Source: PWQG01 sp051747985 (GTDB lineage Bacteria > Pseudomonadota > Gammaproteobacteria > Pseudomonadales > Pseudohongiellaceae). From it: a stretch of 5,592 nucleotides of DNA. Positions 1-5,385 of this stretch are shown one piece after another. Both the position numbers and the translations under genes were made by a program. Each line of letters begins with the position of its first letter. Within the stretch, counting starts at the first letter, position 1. Location of the stretch: NCBI GenBank assembly GCA_051747985.1, contig JBNJGU010000190.1, positions 1 through 5,592 of the forward strand. Direction: 5' to 3'. A model generated the notes under the pieces. That model searched no databases and was not told the origin of the DNA. It worked only from the letters and a program-made list of their open reading frames with translations.

Positions 1-462
1 GATGGCCACCAGTAGCACGCTCGTTGGCAGCCAGATGTCCATATAATCATGGATCAATGGCATCAGCTCGTCACTGGCGCCCATGACGGCGAAGATCGGA
101 TTCATGAAAATCATGCCCAGCGCCGCCAGCACCGCCGAAATCGCGATGGCCAGGTAGGTGGTCACGGTGGAAGCTTCCCTGGCCCGCTGCTGTTCCTGCC
201 GGCCCAGGTATTTGGCCACGACGGCCGAGGTCCCGATACTCAGCCCCACGGCCAGGCTCATGATGGTGAACGTCACGGGGAATGTGAAGCTGATGGCCGA
301 CAACGGCTCAGTGCCCAGCAGGCTGATGAAGAAAGTATCCACCAGGTTGAAGGTGAACATCATCGCCATGCCCAGGATCATGGGCGCCGTCATGCGTTTC
401 AGCGTGGCACCGATCGGGCCCCGGGTCAGATCATATTGTGAGGCGGGGCGGCTGTTGGCCAT
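1..462 (-). CDS. MATE-family efflux transporter, N-terminal part (C-terminus outside window)
   Basis: The first 154 residues of an inner-membrane multidrug/cation antiporter. MATE proteins export cationic drugs and toxins in exchange for Na+ or H+, and are usually about 450 residues with 12 membrane helices. The frame stays open to the window edge. After a polar start (residues 1-15) comes a leader resembling the usual MATE opening (DLTRGPIGATL, then MTAPMI). Hydrophobic helices lie at about 24-48, 55-82 and 98-120, and a fourth starts near 140. The helix 1 segment FNLVDTFFISLLGTEPLSA and the loop AKYLGRQEQQRAREA after helix 2 are typical of the family. The ATG at 462 has only a weak AGAAG six bases upstream. 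The gene follows suhB by 45 bases on the same strand with no visible terminator, so it may be co-transcribed. Substrate and ion cannot be inferred. Confidence 0.88.
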   Translation of the reverse strand, partial: MANSRPASQYDLTRGPIGATLKRMTAPMILGMAMMFTFNLVDTFFISLLGTEPLSAISFTFPVTFTIMSLAVGLSIGTSAVVAKYLGRQEQQRAREASTVTTYLAIAISAVLAALGMIFMNPIFAVMGASDELMPLIHDYMDIWLPTSVLLVAI

Positions 463-507
463 AATGTGCTTCTGTTGTTATTGGTAGAGGCCGGATCGAG
501 TTGCCTG

Positions 508-1302
508 TCAGGCGGGTGTTTTCCCCAGTGCCTGGCGCAGCTGCAGCAACTGCCGGTAGCAGCGTGGCGTGCCATACAGCGATTCGCTGCCCTGCATGGC
601 CGGATTTCCGTTTTCATCGCTGAACAGGGCGCCGGATTCCTGCAGGATCAATCGGGCCGCGGCCAGGCTGATCTCGTCCGTCTCATCGGTCCAGCCGGCA
701 TCCAGCTTGCCGCTGGCCACGTACGCCAGGTCCAGCGGAGGACAGCCATTGATACGCAACTGATTGTCGCCTTCCAGCAGGCGGTCCTGCAAGGCCAGAA
801 ACCGGTTGCCATGCTCGGTGCCGGTACGTGTGGGCGCGAGGCCCACCCAGGCCTGCTGCAGGCGTTCCTTGCGGCTGACCCGAAGCCGGCTGGCATTGAG
901 CTGTGCGCCACTGCCACGACTGGCGGTAAACTCCTCCTTCAACAGAGGGTTGATCAGAACGGCGTGACTGATCCGGTTGCCGCTTTTCAGTGCCAGCGAA
1001 ATGCAGCAATGTCCCAGGCCGCGCACGAAATTGCCGCTGCCATGGAGCGGGTCGATCAGCCAGGTATTGTCCTCATCACGCCCTTTGATGTGCCCTGACA
1101 GACGTGACAGAAAATTGTGGTCCGGATAGGCCTTCTGCAGATGGTAGAGCAGCGTGCGTTCCACGTCCTGGCTCATACTGGTGGCCGGATTGACGGGATC
1201 GTCATCCAGTACCTGGATCCGGTCCAGGCGGTCCACCGCATGGTAGACCATTTCCGCCGCGTCCCGGGCGGCGCGTAACGCGATGTTGATAACAGGATGC
1301 AT
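508..1302 (-). CDS. suhB: SuhB / inositol-monophosphatase family protein, predicted catalytically inactive
   Basis: A 264-residue protein that aligns without gaps to E. coli SuhB (267 residues, recalled from memory) over at least the first 220 positions. Identity is clear in MHPVINIALRAAR, WLIDPL, LKEEFTASRGSGAQLN and LDLAYVASGKLD. SuhB enzymes dephosphorylate inositol-1-phosphate with Mg2+. E. coli SuhB also binds RNA polymerase and Nus factors in rRNA antitermination, a role that does not need catalysis. Most metal ligands are missing here: the EESGE motif reads SRLSGH (E67 to R, E68 to L), DPLDGT reads DPLHGS (D84 kept, D87 to H), and the WD pair reads IS (D212 to S). The ATG at 1302 is preferred because MHP matches the SuhB start. 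A TTG extension to 1353 adds 17 unsupported residues and would cover the putative promoter. No strong Shine-Dalgarno is visible. The family call is firm; loss of activity is inferred. The suhB name rests on homology and on divergence from trmJ. Confidence 0.9.
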   Translation of the reverse strand: MHPVINIALRAARDAAEMVYHAVDRLDRIQVLDDDPVNPATSMSQDVERTLLYHLQKAYPDHNFLSRLSGHIKGRDEDNTWLIDPLHGSGNFVRGLGHCCISLALKSGNRISHAVLINPLLKEEFTASRGSGAQLNASRLRVSRKERLQQAWVGLAPTRTGTEHGNRFLALQDRLLEGDNQLRINGCPPLDLAYVASGKLDAGWTDETDEISLAAARLILQESGALFSDENGNPAMQGSESLYGTPRCYRQLLQLRQALGKTPA

Positions 1303-1337
1303 GGCAGTGATTGGTATCCGGTCGAATTGAGGCCCGC

Positions 1338-1346
1338 ATGATAGCA
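1338..1346 (-). promoter_or_regulatory. Putative extended -10 promoter for suhB
   Basis: On the minus strand this reads TGCTATCAT, an extended -10 (TGN followed by TATCAT, one mismatch to TATAAT). It would start transcription near 1331 and leave a leader of about 30 bases before the suhB ATG. No good -35 lies at 16-18 bases, which is acceptable for extended -10 promoters. It would allow suhB, and possibly the MATE gene, to be transcribed independently of the upstream glycosyltransferases. The rest of the 99-base gap at 1303-1401 shows nothing else convincing. Confidence 0.4.
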
Positions 1347-1401
1347 GATACAAGGCCAGGGCGCCCGGTGCGTTGGTATTCAGTAAAAGATCCGGAAGGT
1401 T

Positions 1402-2004
1402 TTAGTTGGCGTGACCCAGCAGAAGGTGGCTATCCCGCAATGTTCTCTGTTGATCCTGGTCTCCCGATCTCATGGACAGAAGGGGTTCCAGTATTCCCAG
1501 GATCTGCTCCAGGGATTCGGCTGGAATGTGGAGGGCGGCGTTGACCGGTAGTGTCGTCTCGGTGCCTACGTCAAGCAGCGCCGCAGTGGGAATCCCGCGC
1601 AGTCCGGCCTCTCGTACGGCGAGTCTTTCCGGGACCCGGTCCCCGTGCAGCATGACAAGGTCTGGGCGGACCTTGCTGAGAACTTTGGTGTAGTTGGCAA
1701 ACCAGAGTGTCTGCTCTCTATTGGTCATAGCCTTGCGAAGGGTGCTGTGAGTCCTCACCAGTTGGTGCTGAATGTCCCCGGCACGCAACGAAACGGCATT
1801 TCCTTCGACTTCACTGATTTTCTCCAGAATCTGTTTGAGGGTGACTGAGGGCGTATCCCGGGATGAGACGGTGGCACCTACCACCGTGACTTCATGTCCG
1901 GAAGCGGCCAGATGTGACAGCAGTGCCATGGCAGCCGCCGATACCGGTGCCGACTTGTCCAGGATACTGTCCGGTCCGCTCCAGACGATGCGGTAGTCAC
2001 GCAT
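1402..2004 (-). CDS. Truncated GT4-like protein (glycosyltransferase N-terminal domain with a short tail)
   Basis: A 200-residue paralogue of the 444-residue GT4 gene in this window. Residues 5-147 match residues 46-187 of that protein. Shared blocks include RIVW/RILW at the first beta strand, a shared RT followed by MT-x3-EQ-x2-WF-x2-Y, RPDLV with a following G, and the RGIPT strand. This is the acceptor-side Rossmann domain of a GT-B fold. The C-terminal nucleotide-sugar domain, including the lysine and EX7E catalytic motif, is absent. The tail (149-200: LPVNAALHIPAESLEQ and a following helix) resembles the extreme C-terminal segment of GT4 enzymes, which suggests an internal deletion. The glycine-serine loop SGAS of the full-length paralogue is also changed. 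The ATG overlaps the upstream GT2 stop by 8 bases (ATGCGTGA) and has a good Shine-Dalgarno. It could be a pseudo-glycosyltransferase partner or a decaying gene; activity alone is unlikely. Confidence 0.75.
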   Translation of the reverse strand: MRDYRIVWSGPDSILDKSAPVSAAAMALLSHLAASGHEVTVVGATVSSRDTPSVTLKQILEKISEVEGNAVSLRAGDIQHQLVRTHSTLRKAMTNREQTLWFANYTKVLSKVRPDLVMLHGDRVPERLAVREAGLRGIPTAALLDVGTETTLPVNAALHIPAESLEQILGILEPLLSMRSGDQDQQRTLRDSHLLLGHAN

Positions 2005-2926
2005 GTCGGTCTCCTGTTTGCGATGCTATTGACAAGGCCTGCTCCAGCCGCTTCTGAAAATTGCCGAGTATGCGATTGGCGGATGCCTTGTCTTCGCCAT
2101 GATGGCTCCGCGAACAGGCCGTGGCCTTCTCGGCGGCAAGCAATCCCGCGTGGGCGGTTAAAAGATCCAGGCGCCCGTCGTCCTGCATGCTCCTGGCGAG
2201 CGCATCGGCTTCGGTACCCGTCAGATCGGGATAATAGAGATGCAACAGGAATCGTCGTAATGATAGCCTGTTTTTCTGCACACCGGGGTCAATAGAATTC
2301 CGTTCCAGATGGTACTCGAGCACTGTGGCTGACTGGTTGGCCAGCACAGCTCCTGATCGCACCATGCGGCTGTAGAGTTCATAGTCCTCATTGATCCGCC
2401 ATTCCGAACTGTAGTTGAGATTGTGAGCAAGCAGAAAATCCCTGCGCATGATGACCGTTGGATGTACAAAAGCATGGTCGACAAGCAGTAGTCGTGCCTT
2501 CAACTCTGCATCATTACCAGGCATGTGCACCTTTACTCTCTCGTCCCCATCAATCCTCACGGCGTCTGCGCCTGCCAGCGTGATATCAGGGTTGGATTCC
2601 ATGAAATCCACTTGCTGAGACAGCCGGTGCGGGAGTGCAATAACGTCGGGATCCATCACCACGAGGTACTGGCCGGTGGCCGCCTCACCGCCGATGGCCC
2701 TGGCCAATCCCCTGCCGACGTTCATCGGCAGGTTGATCAGCCTGAACCGACTGTCGTGAGTGATAAATCGGTCGAGCCGCTGCGGCATGTCATTGCTGTA
2801 GCCGGCGACGACGATGATAAACTCGAAGTGTGTCACGGACTGCGACAGGATTGACTCGATCGCAGCTTCAGTGCCACTGTCGCTCTCGGCAACCGGCATC
2901 ACAATGCTGATCAATGGGCAGCTCAT
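1997..2926 (-). CDS. Family 2 glycosyltransferase paralogue with a degenerate donor-binding motif
   Basis: A 309-residue GT-A fold protein colinear with the intact GT2 at 4254-5177. GT2 enzymes transfer sugar from a nucleotide donor to surface glycans or lipids in the cytoplasm. The N-terminal strand is kept (ISIVMPV, residues 6-12), as are RAIGGEAATGQY, the MESNPDITLAGAD block, VHPTVIMRRDFLL and the acceptor-side NEDYELYSRMVRSG (E180, D181). However, the nucleotide-binding DDGS reads AGYS after VV: residues 40 and 41 are V and A instead of D and D. The metal-binding MDSDD reads MDPDV, so the DXD aspartates 92 and 94 survive but D95 does not. The start overlaps the GT4 stop as ATGA with GGAG eight bases upstream, and it aligns with the start of the intact paralogue. 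It is probably inactive or of altered donor use. The 100-residue C-terminal region is also shared by the two copies. Confidence 0.85.
   Translation of the reverse strand: MSCPLISIVMPVAESDSGTEAAIESILSQSVTHFEFIIVVAGYSNDMPQRLDRFITHDSRFRLINLPMNVGRGLARAIGGEAATGQYLVVMDPDVIALPHRLSQQVDFMESNPDITLAGADAVRIDGDERVKVHMPGNDAELKARLLLVDHAFVHPTVIMRRDFLLAHNLNYSSEWRINEDYELYSRMVRSGAVLANQSATVLEYHLERNSIDPGVQKNRLSLRRFLLHLYYPDLTGTEADALARSMQDDGRLDLLTAHAGLLAAEKATACSRSHHGEDKASANRILGNFQKRLEQALSIASQTGDRHA
2010..2015 (-). promoter_or_regulatory. Ribosome binding site of the truncated GT4-like gene
   Basis: AGGAGA on the minus strand, five bases before the ATG at 2004 and inside the last codons of the upstream GT2 gene. 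It is one of the strongest Shine-Dalgarno sequences in the window. It supports the ATG at 2004 and suggests that this short protein is still made. Confidence 0.65.
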
Positions 2927-4257
2927 GATCCAGACTCCGGACGGTCTCCGGCCCGCTGAGCAAGAAATGGGTCGATGGCCATTCGCAGTAACCGCTCACT
3001 GGCCTCCGGCCGGTGCCTCTTCCCTTCCTCGTACGCATACTGTGCCAACGTCGCATAGTGATCTTCATCATCCTGGCAACGCTCGATTCTGGCCAACAGA
3101 GGTTCCAATCCGTTAGCGCTGGGTACGACAGTATAAGGAGGACGATGGCAGGCCTCTGGCAGTTGAACCTTGATTGCTGCTCTGCCTGCCGCCTCGGGCG
3201 GTCCTCCATGATCGCTGATGACAGGAGGGATGCCATTGTACAGTGCTTCAATCACCACCCGGGCATAGCTTTCCCACCAGAGGCTCAGCGCGAGTAGTAG
3301 ACGTGCCCGACCATAGATTGGCCGCATATCGTTGGTATTGGGAGTGACGATGACATTTTCGAGTGCATCACGTGGGTGACCGGCCTGGGTGGTGACTTCC
3401 TGAACGACTCTCTGCCAGTTGCCTCGGGACTCTACCACTTCAAAGGTGATATCCGGGCGTCGGCTCTCCAACTGAAGGGCCACCAGTGCGGCCACCGCTG
3501 CGCCCTTGGCCAGCGAAGGGTTCACGATAAGCACGTGTCTGGGATCCCGCCGCTCAGCGATCACGCGTTCGGGACTGATGAAGGCGCCGACCGGCGTCAC
3601 CGGTATGTCCAGAGTGCTTCTGTAGTGTTCTGATGTGGCACGACTGTCTGTCAGGACCAGGTTGACATCATGGCACCATCGGGGATTGTGATAATTGCCG
3701 TTGGCCAGATATGCGACAGTAGGAATACCGCGACGCCTTGCTTCCGCGCTCAGCATCATTTCCAGTACATGGCCGCCATAAAAGTACACCAGATCGGGTC
3801 GGAATCGATCCAGCTGTTTTTGGTATGCCCGGAACCAGGCTTCCTGCTCGAGCGCGGTCATCGATTCGCGGTCCGTATCCGCTGTACGTATCGTAATGTG
3901 CTCAAGTGGGCCATCCTTGATGGAGATGATGCTGCCCGGCTCTCCTTGTAGCTGTGACCTGTCTTCAAGGCCTATAGTGCCGACCGGAGCATCGAAAATA
4001 CCGGCTCCAAGAATTCCTATGGAGTAGCCGGCGGTGGCCAGCCTGTGCAACATTTCCCGTATTGCCATCGAAGCACCGCTGGTGGAATCCAGCAGACAGC
4101 AGGGGCAGGCCCATAGTATCCGTGGCGGTCGTGGTTGGCTTCCAGTTTCAAACCCTGCTGTGTTGTCTGAAGGCATCATCTGTGGTCTGATTCGAAATTC
4201 AGGCAAGAGTGTACCGTTATCCTGCGGGACCGCAAACATCTCAGGCTCACGAATCAA
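2923..4257 (-). CDS. Family 4 glycosyltransferase (GT-B fold), intact
   Basis: A 444-residue retaining GT-B glycosyltransferase, expected to move a sugar from a nucleotide donor to a glycan, lipid or other acceptor at the cytoplasmic side. The acceptor domain starts at about residue 46 (RILWACPCCLLD) and includes the SGAS loop at 60-63, RPDLVYFYGG (153-162) and RRGIPTVAYLANGN (175-188). The donor domain starts near 240 with HVLIVNPSLAKG, where K251 is the usual phosphate-contacting lysine. The EX7E catalytic motif is E329 to E337 (WWESYARVVIEALYNG), followed by PPVISDHGGPPE. Length is normal for the family apart from about 45 unconserved N-terminal residues. The start used is TTG at 4257, which overlaps the GT2 stop as TTGA. 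ATG at 4239 (residue 7) is an alternative, and neither has a strong Shine-Dalgarno. The acceptor is unknown. It is likely the working partner of the intact GT2 just upstream. Confidence 0.9.
   Translation of the reverse strand: MIREPEMFAVPQDNGTLLPEFRIRPQMMPSDNTAGFETGSQPRPPRILWACPCCLLDSTSGASMAIREMLHRLATAGYSIGILGAGIFDAPVGTIGLEDRSQLQGEPGSIISIKDGPLEHITIRTADTDRESMTALEQEAWFRAYQKQLDRFRPDLVYFYGGHVLEMMLSAEARRRGIPTVAYLANGNYHNPRWCHDVNLVLTDSRATSEHYRSTLDIPVTPVGAFISPERVIAERRDPRHVLIVNPSLAKGAAVAALVALQLESRRPDITFEVVESRGNWQRVVQEVTTQAGHPRDALENVIVTPNTNDMRPIYGRARLLLALSLWWESYARVVIEALYNGIPPVISDHGGPPEAAGRAAIKVQLPEACHRPPYTVVPSANGLEPLLARIERCQDDEDHYATLAQYAYEEGKRHRPEASERLLRMAIDPFLAQRAGDRPESGS
2935..2940 (-). promoter_or_regulatory. 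Ribosome binding site of the degenerate GT2 gene
   Basis: CCGGAG on the minus strand, with GGAG ending eight bases before the ATG at 2926. It lies within the end of the upstream GT4 gene. Together with the four-base ATGA overlap it indicates coupled translation and fixes the start. Confidence 0.5.
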
Positions 4258-5177
4258 GCCTTACGGCGTTTCCCAAGAGTCTTTTGCAGGCGCTTGTGGC
4301 TGCCCGCGATTATGCGGTTGGCGGTCCGCTTGCTCTCACCGTAATAGCTGCGGTCGCAAGCGGTCGCCTTTCTGGCGGCCAGCATACCGGCATGGGCAGT
4401 GTGCAGATCAGGGCTTGCATCCATTTGCATGATCCGGGCCAATGCGTGGGTTTCCCGACTGCTGAGGTCTGGGTAATACAGTTGCAGCAGAAACTGGCGC
4501 AGCGGCCACTTGTTCCGCTCCAGGCCAGGGTTGTTAAAGGTGACGGCGCCCGGATGCCTGTGAAACTCGAGTACTGTCACAGACTGGTTGGCCAGCGTGG
4601 CGCCGGCCCTCACCATGCGGCTATAAAACTCATAGTCTTCGTCACCGCGCCGTTCCGAACCGTAATTGAGATTATGCCTCAGAAGAAACTCGCGCCGCAT
4701 GATAACCGTGGGGTGAACGAGTGCAAAATCGGTCAGCAACAACAGTGCTTTGATTTCGCAATCGTGCGTTGGCATCTGCATTCTGTTCCGATTCTCCCCC
4801 ATGACTTTGATGGCATCCGCGCCTGACAGAGTGATATCCGGGTTGCTCTCCATAAACCCGACCTGACGCGAGAGGCGGTCGGGCAGGGCGATGTCGTCGG
4901 AATCCATGGCTGCAACATAACGTCCGGTTGCGGCTTCATGGCCAGTCGCGCGCGCCATGCCCGCCCCGACGTTGACGGGCATGGTCAATATTCGGATGCG
5001 GGGGTCGCGCGAGGCAGCTTCCTTCAGTACTTCGGGAGTGTCGTCAGTGGATCCATCATCGACGATGATGAACTCAAAATCATCAAAGGATTGCTGCAGT
5101 ATGGATTGAATTGCCGGTCCGACCTGCCTTGCGCGCCGGTAAACCGGCATTACCACGCTGACCATCGGTACTGTCAT
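4254..5177 (-). CDS. Family 2 glycosyltransferase (GT-A fold), intact, first gene of the operon
   Basis: A 307-residue inverting GT2 enzyme, soluble with no membrane segment visible. Motifs appear in the expected order: VSVVMPVYRRA (6-16), the nucleotide-binding IIVDDGSTDDT (37-47, with D40 and D41), EAATGRYVAAMDSDD with the metal-binding DXD at 92-94, and GDEDYEFYSRMVRAG (178-192), which carries the E180-D181 acceptor-side catalytic pair. A region of about 100 residues after the catalytic domain (LYYPDLSSRETHALARIM, then AARKATACDRSYYGESK) is shared only with its paralogue downstream. The ATG at 5177 gives the same N-terminal register as that paralogue. A GAGAG seven bases upstream is a modest Shine-Dalgarno. 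It leads a four-gene run with overlapping ends (4, 4 and 8 bases). The substrate cannot be inferred. Surface polysaccharide or protein glycosylation are both possible. Confidence 0.92.
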   Translation of the reverse strand: MTVPMVSVVMPVYRRARQVGPAIQSILQQSFDDFEFIIVDDGSTDDTPEVLKEAASRDPRIRILTMPVNVGAGMARATGHEAATGRYVAAMDSDDIALPDRLSRQVGFMESNPDITLSGADAIKVMGENRNRMQMPTHDCEIKALLLLTDFALVHPTVIMRREFLLRHNLNYGSERRGDEDYEFYSRMVRAGATLANQSVTVLEFHRHPGAVTFNNPGLERNKWPLRQFLLQLYYPDLSSRETHALARIMQMDASPDLHTAHAGMLAARKATACDRSYYGESKRTANRIIAGSHKRLQKTLGKRRKA

Positions 5178-5278
5178 TTCATTACTCTCATGTCCTTGTC
5201 ATGCTATGCAATGGCAGCCGTTGACGAGGGATGGGTCATCAAGGTCTGTTCGCCACTGCACTCTCCGGATGTGCGGAA

Positions 5279-5306
5279 AGTGTACCTGCATCGGTATGGA
5301 TGGCAA
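5279..5306 (-). promoter_or_regulatory. Putative sigma-70 promoter for the glycosyltransferase operon
   Basis: On the minus strand TTGCCA (5301-5306, five of six matches to the -35 consensus) is followed after 16 bases by TACACT (5279-5284, four of six matches to the -10). Transcription would begin near 5272, giving a leader of about 95 bases before the GT2 start at 5177. The position and orientation suit the operon, but the match is moderate and no terminator or known operator backs it. Confidence 0.35.
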
Positions 5307-5331
5307 GAGGTGCATGTCAGGTCTATTGAGT

Positions 5332-5337
5332 TATAAT
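5332..5337 (+). promoter_or_regulatory. Consensus -10 element of the trmJ promoter
   Basis: A perfect TATAAT, 48 bases before the trmJ TTG start. No good -35 lies at 16-18 bases upstream (the region reads GGTGCA or nearby). The promoter may therefore be weak or need an activator. It points away from the glycosyltransferase promoter, whose -35 lies about 25 bases to its left, so the two divergent promoters lie close together in one short region. The rest of 5178-5331 shows no gene. Confidence 0.45.
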
Positions 5338-5339
5338 CC

Positions 5340-5361
5340 GTCCTCTTTCTGACAAGAGGGC
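5340..5361 (+). promoter_or_regulatory. Stem-loop in the trmJ leader
   Basis: CCTCTT (5342-5347) and AAGAGG (5354-5359) form a perfect six-base stem around a TCTGAC loop. It is extended by one G-U pair (5341 with 5360) and one G-C pair (5340 with 5361). There is no U-tract after it, so it is not an intrinsic terminator. It sits at about the expected transcript 5' end, where it might protect the mRNA or affect access to the Shine-Dalgarno. Confidence 0.4.
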
Positions 5362-5374
5362 CAGCAAGGCCGGG

Positions 5375-5380
5375 GAGAGG
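5375..5380 (+). promoter_or_regulatory. Ribosome binding site of trmJ
   Basis: GAGAGG inside the purine run GGGGAGAGGAA, five bases before the TTG at 5386. It decides the start: the alternative GTG at 5401, where the E. coli protein would begin, has no Shine-Dalgarno at a usable distance. Confidence 0.6.
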
Positions 5381-5385
5381 AACGT

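Larger units (their letters stand above)
1402..5177 (-). repeat. Tandem duplication of a GT2-GT4 two-gene module
   Basis: The gene order GT2-GT4-GT2-GT4, on one strand with overlapping ends, is best explained by duplication of a two-gene unit. The copies are 2923-5177 and 1402-2926. The two GT2 proteins align without gaps for at least the first 200 residues, and their DNA is still visibly similar, for example around 4840-4905 against 2590-2655. The two GT4 proteins match over the N-terminal domain. Divergence is substantial, so the duplication is not recent. The downstream copy carries all the catalytic losses. Confidence 0.7.

Noticed and set aside
49..441. Plus-strand reading frame rich in H, R, Q and G opposite the MATE gene
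   Set aside because: The composition is that of an antisense shadow. The minus strand encodes obvious MATE membrane helices.
466..1098. Long plus-strand reading frame opposite suhB (210 codons)
   Set aside because: It is antisense to a gene with clear SuhB homology, its protein resembles nothing I recognise, and long antisense frames are common in GC-rich DNA.
1303..1353. N-terminal extension of the SuhB homologue to a TTG at 1353
   Set aside because: The extra 17 residues have no counterpart in SuhB, lie over the putative extended -10 element, and have no Shine-Dalgarno. The ATG at 1302 matches the conserved MHP start.
1359..1367. GGGCGCCC-type palindrome between suhB and the GT block
   Set aside because: It is short, has no loop and is GC-rich in a GC-rich genome, so chance explains it.
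1382..1401. Possible terminator after the GT block (AAAA...CCGG...TTTT)
   Set aside because: Only the outer A-T pairs match. The core does not form a stable GC stem, and there is no hairpin followed by a U-run.
4209..4826. Long plus-strand reading frame opposite the intact GT2 (205 codons)
   Set aside because: It runs antisense to a well-supported glycosyltransferase, with no Shine-Dalgarno and no recognisable domain.
5221..5226. TTGACG as a plus-strand -35 element
   Set aside because: No -10-like sequence lies 16-18 bases downstream, and the position does not fit the TATAAT at 5332.
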